DNA of 45,753 bases. It comes from Bacteroidota bacterium. GTDB taxonomy: Bacteria > Bacteroidota > Bacteroidia > Bacteroidales > Prolixibacteraceae. Positions 39,980 through 45,753 of this stretch are shown here, one piece after another (the stretch's first letter is position 1; each line of letters begins with the position of its first letter). Location: contig JAJRSD010000034.1 in the NCBI GenBank assembly GCA_024278975.1, positions 1 to 45,753 of the forward strand. The letters run 5' to 3'. The notes below the pieces were generated by a model. It worked only from the letters and a program-made list of their open reading frames with translations. It was not told the origin of the DNA and did not search any database. Made by a program: the position numbers and the translations under genes.

Positions 39980-41867
39980 CTATTGTTTTCAGCAACTTTT
40001 TGTCTATTACAATCACATATTTTGCGCGTAACTCTTCTATCCACTTTTGCTCCAGATAATTCTGGTAATCAGAAATATATAACCCTCGTGCTTCATTTAA
40101 ACTTTTTGATTCCGGCGGTATTTTATCGCCTCTTACAAAAGTAATTTCATCATCAAAATTGGCAGGTTTTTCTTTGTTCCATATATAATAATCAACAACC
40201 GGATTACTTCCTTTCTCCCAGGCTCCCTCTTCAATTGTTATCATTTTCTCATTCGTATTAAGCTGGTCAATAACCTCTTCGTTTGTCATTCCTGCCTCAA
40301 AGAATTTATCCACTTCCTCTTTTGTAGCTTTGTCTTTACATTTTATTACACTCCCTTTAAATCGCTCTTCCCACGAATATTTTTTACTATTTTTTTCGTA
40401 AAATGTTTCCAGTCCCACCGAGTCTTCAACCGCGCGATTCCATATTTTATCTTCCGAAATATTAAAAAGCAAAATACCATCGTGATACTCTTGCATCAAA
40501 TATCTAAAATCGGGATATTTATCCTCCAGCCTCGAATCTTCGAGATTGGTTATTTCATCGGCTACCCATTTACTAAAGTTTGCAGTATAAGTGCCTTTGG
40601 TTATATTATTGTTTTGAATGTATCGTCGTAATCCCCCGAAGTTATAGGTTTTTCCGTTTAAAATAAACAGGTCAAAAATTACATTCTCGAATCTGTCACC
40701 AATTTTTTTACCTTTTAAATTTTCAATTCCAGCACTATTTTCGCTGAAGTTATACTCTGCTTTTAACTTGTTTGTAAAAGCAGTTTTGCTTGTAATACTT
40801 CTTGCCGGGTCGCGTTTAATACGGTTTTCGATATCCTCTTTCGACTCTTCGAACGATTCAACTCCCCGCTCATCAAGTTTTTTAATTATATGGTAACCAA
40901 ATTTTGTCTCAATCGGTTTTGTGAAATCTCCTTTTTCTTTAATATCAAAAGCTGCATTGGCAAACTCCTTTATCATTCTACCGTTTGCAAACCACGGCAT
41001 TTCGCCTCCTTTTACTGCCGAACGTTTATCGTCTGATTTTGCTTTTGCCAGCTCTGCAAAATCGGCACCCGCCAGCAATTCTTTGTAAATACCATTGATT
41101 TCGGTTTTTAGCTGAGCTTTTATTTCGGGAGTTGCTCCTCCTTGCGGAAACATTTTCATAATGTGCGCTACTAAAATCTCACCACGGTTCTCTCGAATGT
41201 CGTACACTTTTAAAATATGATACCCAAAAGAGCTACGAATCGGTTCGCAAACTTCTCCCACCGGAGTAGTAAATGCCGCGTTTTCGAAAGGTACAACCAT
41301 TTGAAAAGCTGTAAAATATCCCAGGTCGCCTTTATTCGTTTTTGCTGATGGATCTTCAGAATAATTAGCAGCCGCCTCACCAAAATCTTTACCTGCAATT
41401 ATCTCATCTCTGATTTTTTGTATTCTTTTCAAAACAGCCAAATCTTCCGCTTCGGTTGCATTTTTGTCAACTTTTAAAAGAATATGACTTGCGTGTACCT
41501 CTTTTGTAGTTCGGTCGTACAGCTCCTTAACCATCTGCTCGTTATACTTTACATCGGTTAAATACGGAGCTGCCAACTCGGCCCGGTAACCCGCCAATTC
41601 ATTTATAAAAACCGAATTAGTATCCATTTTTAAAGCTTCCGCCTCTATAACTTTCAACTTGAAATTGATAAACAGATCTAAATATTCCTCGGGTGATTTT
41701 TTATCCGAATCGTTGTATAAATTGTTATTATTCTTTTTATAAATGCGTTCGAATTCGGCTATGCTAACTTTGGTTTCGCCAATTCTAATTAGCGTTTTCT
41801 CGCCTTGAGCCAAACCATTAAATGCTAAGCTACATACAATTATGAATGAAAATAAAATACGTTTCAT
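39969..41867 (-). CDS. Periplasmic PPIase with two parvulin domains (PpiD/SurA-like)
   Basis: 632 residues. Signal peptide ~1-21 (ending FNGLAQ). An N-terminal helical domain is followed by two consecutive parvulin domains at ~123-222 and ~231-331. Each has the typical ends (ASHILLKVDK to SSFGYHILKVYD; VAHIMKMFP to TKFGYHIIKKLD). The long C-terminal half (~340-632) has no motif I recognise and may bind clients; it includes KYSWEERFKGSVIKCKDKA. It belongs to the outer-membrane protein folding machinery. It is the first of three tandem PPIase-type genes, 57 bp after guaB, with an 11-bp overlap into the next gene. Confidence 0.88.
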   Translation of the reverse strand: MKRILFSFIIVCSLAFNGLAQGEKTLIRIGETKVSIAEFERIYKKNNNNLYNDSDKKSPEEYLDLFINFKLKVIEAEALKMDTNSVFINELAGYRAELAAPYLTDVKYNEQMVKELYDRTTKEVHASHILLKVDKNATEAEDLAVLKRIQKIRDEIIAGKDFGEAAANYSEDPSAKTNKGDLGYFTAFQMVVPFENAAFTTPVGEVCEPIRSSFGYHILKVYDIRENRGEILVAHIMKMFPQGGATPEIKAQLKTEINGIYKELLAGADFAELAKAKSDDKRSAVKGGEMPWFANGRMIKEFANAAFDIKEKGDFTKPIETKFGYHIIKKLDERGVESFEESKEDIENRIKRDPARSITSKTAFTNKLKAEYNFSENSAGIENLKGKKIGDRFENVIFDLFILNGKTYNFGGLRRYIQNNNITKGTYTANFSKWVADEITNLEDSRLEDKYPDFRYLMQEYHDGILLFNISEDKIWNRAVEDSVGLETFYEKNSKKYSWEERFKGSVIKCKDKATKEEVDKFFEAGMTNEEVIDQLNTNEKMITIEEGAWEKGSNPVVDYYIWNKEKPANFDDEITFVRGDKIPPESKSLNEARGLYISDYQNYLEQKWIEELRAKYVIVIDKKLLKTIDGI

Positions 41868-41924
41868 TGTTAATTTTATAAATGATAAAAAGTTAAAGTT
41901 TGCAAGATAGTTTGAATATGAAGA

Positions 41925-43400
41925 CTACTGACGGATGCTGTAATTAGGAGCTTCGCGTGTGATACTTACATCGTGCGGATGACTCTCCTGCACACCGGCA
42001 CTTGATATTTTTGTAAATTGCGCCATTTGCAACATCTCAATATTTTGCGCCCCACAATATCCCATTCCTGCACGTAAACCACCAATAAGCTGATAAAGAA
42101 CTTCGTATAAACTCCCTTTGAATGGAACCCGCGCTGCAATTCCTTCAGGTACAAGTTTTTTTATATCTTCTTCCATATCCTGAAAATAGCGGTCTTTAGA
42201 ACCTTTTTGCATTGCTTCAATGGAACCCATTCCACGGTACGATTTAAATTTCCGTCCCTGATATAAAATAGTTTCACCTGGCGATTCTTCAACTCCCGCA
42301 AATAAACCACCTGCCATAACAGAATTAGCACCGGCAGCAATTGCTTTTACTATATCGCCAGAATACCGAATTCCGCCATCGGCAATAACCGGCACGCCAG
42401 AATTTTTTATTGCATTTGCAACACTGTAAATTGCAGAGAGCTGCGGAACACCCACGCCCGCAATAATTCGGGTTGTACAAATAGACCCGGGACCAATACC
42501 GACTTTAACAGCATCAGCACCGGCTTTAACTAAAGCAATTGCAGCTTCGGCAGTACCAATATTTCCGGCAACAATATCTTTTTCGGGATACTTGGCTTTA
42601 ACTTTTTTAAGCAGTTCTAAAACTCCTTTTGAATGACCATGCGCCGTGTCGATTACCAAAGCATCAACCTGAGCTTTTATCAATTCGTCAATCCTGTCCA
42701 TTGTATCGCCGGCAACGCCAATCCCGGCAGCCACTCGCAAACGTCCTTTTTCGTCTTTGCATGCCAACGGTTTATCTTTTGCTTTTGTAATATCTTTATA
42801 AGTTACCAGCCCAATTAATTTGTTGTCTTTATCAACAACCGGTAATTTTTCAATTTTATATTTCTGTAGAATATCCGCAGCACTCTCCAAATCGGTCGAT
42901 TCTTTGGTTGATATCAGATTTTCTTTGGTCATCACCTCACTAATCGGACGATTCATATTTTTCTCGAAACGGAGGTCGCGATTCGTTACAATTCCCACCA
43001 GAAATTTATTCTCATCGACAACCGGAATTCCACCAATTTTATATTTCGACATTAACCCCAAAGCATCACTCACCTTCTTTTCGGCAGTAATTGTAATCGG
43101 GTCATAAATCATCCCGTTCTCTGCTCGCTTAACAGTTGTTACCTGGTGCGCTTGCTCAACTATTCCCATATTTTTATGAATAACGCCAATCCCTCCTTCG
43201 CGGGCAATAGCAATTGCCATTTGATATTCGGTAACTGTATCCATCGACGCAGAAACGATGGGAGTATTTATTGTTATTAAGCGAGTAAACTTAGAAGAGA
43301 GATCTACTTCGCGAGGCAAAATCTCTGAGTATGAGGGAACTAAAAGGACATCGTCGAAAGTTACGCCTTCAAATTGAACTTTATCAGAAAGAAACGACAT
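41925..43400 (-). CDS. guaB: Inosine-5'-monophosphate dehydrogenase
   Basis: 491 residues, standard for bacterial IMPDH. It oxidises IMP to XMP with NAD, the first committed step to GMP. The N-terminus [20 protein letters not shown] is typical. Two CBS domains lie at ~98-205 ([35 protein letters not shown]). The catalytic loop [11 protein letters not shown] has nucleophile Cys308. The flap region follows ([17 protein letters not shown]). The C-terminal [12 protein letters not shown] is intact. It heads the envelope-gene string and is divergent from recQ. A -7 box is present at 43434-43441. Confidence 0.97.
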   Translation of the reverse strand: MSFLSDKVQFEGVTFDDVLLVPSYSEILPREVDLSSKFTRLITINTPIVSASMDTVTEYQMAIAIAREGGIGVIHKNMGIVEQAHQVTTVKRAENGMIYDPITITAEKKVSDALGLMSKYKIGGIPVVDENKFLVGIVTNRDLRFEKNMNRPISEVMTKENLISTKESTDLESAADILQKYKIEKLPVVDKDNKLIGLVTYKDITKAKDKPLACKDEKGRLRVAAGIGVAGDTMDRIDELIKAQVDALVIDTAHGHSKGVLELLKKVKAKYPEKDIVAGNIGTAEAAIALVKAGADAVKVGIGPGSICTTRIIAGVGVPQLSAIYSVANAIKNSGVPVIADGGIRYSGDIVKAIAAGANSVMAGGLFAGVEESPGETILYQGRKFKSYRGMGSIEAMQKGSKDRYFQDMEEDIKKLVPEGIAARVPFKGSLYEVLYQLIGGLRAGMGYCGAQNIEMLQMAQFTKISSAGVQESHPHDVSITREAPNYSIRQ

Positions 43401-43433
43401 GTTTTATTATTTTTATGTTTTTTTATAATTGCG

Positions 43434-43441
43434 CAAAACTA
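43434..43441 (-). promoter_or_regulatory. Putative -7 box of guaB
   Basis: Read on the minus strand it is TAGTTTTG, an exact TAnnTTTG match 34 bp upstream of the guaB ATG, in the divergent guaB-recQ spacer. Confidence 0.4.
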
Positions 43442-43537
43442 CAAAAAAATAGTAGATTACAGTCTAATAATTTAGCGTTACAAATGTTTTGAACAATAAA
43501 AATTGTTAAACCTGAAAAGGAATTCTTAAATTGTGTT

Positions 43538-45442
43538 ATGGAAGATTTTCGGCAGATATTAATCCGTTACTGGGACTACCCCGATTTCCGACCCCTGCAA
43601 CTGGATATTATAAATTCGGTGGCAGGCGGCAAAGATACGCTGGGCTTGATGCCGACCGGCGGAGGAAAGTCTATCACTTTTCAGGTTTATTCGCTTTCGC
43701 AAAAAGGAATTTGCATTGTAATAACGCCATTAATTGCTTTAATGAAAGACCAGGTGGAAAGCCTGAATCGAAGAGGAATTAAAGCACTTGCCGTTCATAG
43801 TGGAATGTCGCCACGCGAAATTAAATTAACATTAGACAATGCAGTTTGGGGCGATTATAAGTTCCTGTACATTTCGCCCGAAAGATTAAATTCGGAAAGG
43901 TTTCGCGAACGTTTGGAGCAGATGAATGTGAATTTAGTTACCGTTGACGAAGCACATTGTATTTCGCAGTGGGGTTACGATTTTCGTCCAAGTTATTTAA
44001 ATATTATACAACTTCGTAGGATTTTACCAAAAGTTAAATTTCTTGCATTAACAGCAACTGCCACTACAAAAGTTGCCAACGATATTCAGGAAAAACTGGG
44101 ATTTCAGGAAAAGAATATTCTAAAAATGTCGTTCGAAAGAGAAAACCTGAGTTATTTGGTTCGGCATGTTGAGAATAAAACCGGCTACTTATTAGATACC
44201 ATAAACAGAGTAAAAGGCTCGGGTATTATTTATGTGCGAAGTAGAAAAGCGACCCGCGAAATTGCTAACGAATTGAGAGCCAGTAATATTTCGGCAGATT
44301 TTTATCATGCGGGGTTAAGTAATTTTGTGCGAAGCAGAAAACAAGATAGCTGGCTTGAAGGAAAAACACGTGTAATAGTTGCTACCAACGCATTTGGGAT
44401 GGGAATAGATAAAGCGAATGTACGTTTTGTTATTCATATTCAACCACCCGATTCGCTGGAGGCATATTATCAGGAAGCGGGACGCGCCGGGCGCGATGGG
44501 CGAAAATCGGCAGCAGTTTTACTTTATAATAATACCGACACTACTAAACTAAAAAAGCATGTAAAAGTTGCTTTCCCCGAGGTTGTAAATATTAAAAGGA
44601 TTTACGACGCGCTCTGTAACTTCCTGCAAATTGCACAGGGATTTGGGAAATCGCAAATATTCGAATTTCATTTACAGGAGTTTGCCCAGGCTTTTAAATT
44701 TCAGCAGGCGATGGTTTACAGCAGTCTTAAAATTTTGCAACGCGAAGGATATGTAGAATTTACCGAGGAAGTTGATAGTCCTTCGCGTGTTTATTTCACA
44801 GTTTCGCGCGACGATTTGTATAAATTTCAGGTTGCAAATGTTGATTTAGATGGTTTTGTAAAGCTGATTTTACGCTCATACACCGGGTTGTTTACCGGTT
44901 ATGTTTCTATTGATGAAGAGTTGCTGGCAAAACGTTCGGGGTTCGACAGAGATCAGGTTTACAATTATTTGAAACATTTAAGAAAATCAAATGTAATCGA
45001 TTATGTCCCTCAAAACAGGGCTCCATTTATCTATTTTGTAAAAGAGAGAGTTAGTGTTGAGAGATTGAAAATTTCGAGAGATAATTACGATTTACGCAAA
45101 AAAGAGTTGACAAACAGAATTGGTTCGGTTATCGATTATGCTACGAGTTCAACCAAATGCCGGAGTCAGGCTTTGTTGGAATATTTTGGTGAAACAGATT
45201 CTTCGCGGTGCGGAGTTTGTGATGTTTGCAAATCGTTAAAAACTCTTGAGTTGAGTGCGTTTGAATTTGAAACTATCGGGAAAGAGGTAAAAAAAATATT
45301 GAAAACCCCAATTACTTACGAAAAACTTCTTTTAAAACTTAAAGGCGACCAGCAGAAAATGCGGCAGGTAATTAAATGGTTAATCGATAATAACAAAATT
45401 ATTTACCGGGTCGATAATTTGTTGGAGTGGAGAGGGGAATGA
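43538..45442 (+). CDS. recQ: ATP-dependent DNA helicase RecQ
   Basis: 634 residues. A 3'-5' DNA helicase of recombination and repair. The Q-motif region FRPLQLDII is at ~17-25, Walker A LMPTGGGKS at 37-45, and the DEAH box at 137-140 (TVDEAHCISQWGYDFRPSY). Motif III is LALTATATTKV, and motifs V-VI include ATNAFGMGIDKANVRFVIH and YYQEAGRAGRDG. The RecQ-Ct zinc site has four cysteines (Cys541, Cys558, Cys561, Cys564). The short C-terminal region after it appears to lack an HRDC domain, which is common for a second, shorter RecQ type in Bacteroidota. It is divergent from guaB. Confidence 0.96.
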   Translation: MEDFRQILIRYWDYPDFRPLQLDIINSVAGGKDTLGLMPTGGGKSITFQVYSLSQKGICIVITPLIALMKDQVESLNRRGIKALAVHSGMSPREIKLTLDNAVWGDYKFLYISPERLNSERFRERLEQMNVNLVTVDEAHCISQWGYDFRPSYLNIIQLRRILPKVKFLALTATATTKVANDIQEKLGFQEKNILKMSFERENLSYLVRHVENKTGYLLDTINRVKGSGIIYVRSRKATREIANELRASNISADFYHAGLSNFVRSRKQDSWLEGKTRVIVATNAFGMGIDKANVRFVIHIQPPDSLEAYYQEAGRAGRDGRKSAAVLLYNNTDTTKLKKHVKVAFPEVVNIKRIYDALCNFLQIAQGFGKSQIFEFHLQEFAQAFKFQQAMVYSSLKILQREGYVEFTEEVDSPSRVYFTVSRDDLYKFQVANVDLDGFVKLILRSYTGLFTGYVSIDEELLAKRSGFDRDQVYNYLKHLRKSNVIDYVPQNRAPFIYFVKERVSVERLKISRDNYDLRKKELTNRIGSVIDYATSSTKCRSQALLEYFGETDSSRCGVCDVCKSLKTLELSAFEFETIGKEVKKILKTPITYEKLLLKLKGDQQKMRQVIKWLIDNNKIIYRVDNLLEWRGE

Positions 45443-45452
45443 AGAGAGTTTA

Positions 45453-45557
45453 CAGTTGCAGTTTGCAGTCGCAGTTACAGTCGCAGTCGCAGTCGCAGTT
45501 ACAGTCGCAGTCGCAGTTGCAGTTTACAGTCGCAGTTGCAGTTTGCAGTTGCAGTTT
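45453..45557. repeat. Hexamer microsatellite (CAGTCG/CAGTTG/CAGTTA)
   Basis: About 17 units of CAGTyG-type hexamers run for 105 bp right after recQ, with occasional 7-nt units (CAGTTTG, CAGTTTA). Any reading frame over it gives only low-complexity Cys/Asn/Leu/Arg strings and is not a gene. Confidence 0.85.
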
Positions 45558-45561
45558 TTAT

Positions 45562-45579
45562 TTTCAGCCCTGAAAGGGC
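45562..45579. repeat. REP-like hairpin after recQ
   Basis: TTTCAGCCCTGAAAGGGC can fold two ways: GCCCT/AGGGC around GAA, or TTTCAG/CTGAAA around CC. Such GCCCTGAAAGGGC elements resemble dispersed REP sequences of Bacteroidota. It may end the recQ transcript. Confidence 0.5.
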
Positions 45580-45753
45580 GATCGGCAAAAGAACAGTTCG
45601 AAGCGCTGTGAAGGCTGTGAAACTTAAAAAGATGTACCCCTGGTTACCATTGTAAATAAAAAGGGACAAACAAAACAACAACGGTTTAAATGGATAAACA
45701 ATATTAATTACTGTGGTTTCAGCCTGTCGGTAATAGAGTGTAAAGAAACTACT
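45580..45753. other. Right edge, no gene recognised
   Basis: After the REP-like hairpin there is no protein-like frame. The phrase GCTGTGAAGGCTGTGAAAC (from about 45604) is a short imperfect repeat. The sequence may be the flank of a repeat element or the start of a feature beyond the window. Confidence 0.3.

Noticed and set aside
45499-45681. Minus-strand 60-codon frame at the right end
   Set aside because: Its C-terminus is the translation of the hexamer microsatellite, and the rest overlaps the REP-like hairpin.

Overview
The window reads as a chromosomal segment of a low-G+C Bacteroidota bacterium. The signs are two proteins with type IX secretion (T9SS) C-terminal sorting domains, a type III glutamine synthetase, an OstA-like protein, DUF5106-type thioredoxin and DUF4097-type proteins, AT-rich start regions without Shine-Dalgarno sequences, and repeated matches to the Bacteroidota -7 box TAnnTTTG. 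The gene content would suit a Marinilabiliales/Prolixibacteraceae-type marine polysaccharide degrader, but that placement is inference. I saw no tRNA, rRNA, CRISPR array, prophage or intact insertion sequence.

Layout. 1-8234: a secreted trypsin-like T9SS protease, a thioredoxin-fold secreted protein, a family 2 glycosyltransferase, an ECF sigma / membrane anti-sigma-like / DUF4097 three-gene operon, and a secreted protein of unknown function. 8404-13089: a 1561-residue surface protein with DUF11-like domains, three tandem cysteine-rich modules and a T9SS tail. 13463-16390: a TldD/PmbA (TldE) pair, the TldD partner carrying a twin-arginine signal. 16680-18869: stand-alone type III glutamine synthetase with its own promoter and terminator. 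18992-26100: a likely glycan-processing neighbourhood (PIG-L deacetylase, DUF5009 acyltransferase-like membrane protein, GH53 endo-galactanase lipoprotein, frameshifted Tat-exported Gfo/Idh/MocA oxidoreductase, sulfatase lipoprotein, degenerate M23-like protein). 26697-27512: an outer-membrane beta-barrel protein.

27674-34908 (minus strand) is the branched-chain amino acid operon leuA-leuC-(four-helix-bundle gene)-leuD-cimA-leuB. Its leader holds the best find in the window. A 23-codon Ile/Leu-rich reading frame ends with four consecutive Leu codons. It is followed by an antiterminator arm that overlaps its stop codon and by a canonical intrinsic terminator: a complete leader-peptide attenuator. 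The citramalate synthase-like gene would route the same LeuBCD enzymes into isoleucine synthesis, which fits the mix of Ile and Leu codons.

35114-43400 (minus strand) is an envelope-biogenesis string: guaB, a two-domain PPIase, a SurA-N-like lipoprotein, a SurA-like PPIase, a MoxR ATPase and an OstA-like protein. recQ (43538-45442) is divergent from guaB. The right end has a hexamer microsatellite and a REP-like hairpin.

A second window-wide pattern is short tandem arrays with a strict 7-nt period in many spacers, mostly transcribed spacers inside operons. They include almost every leu-operon junction and the tldD-pmbA spacer. The unit sequence differs from site to site while the period stays at seven.
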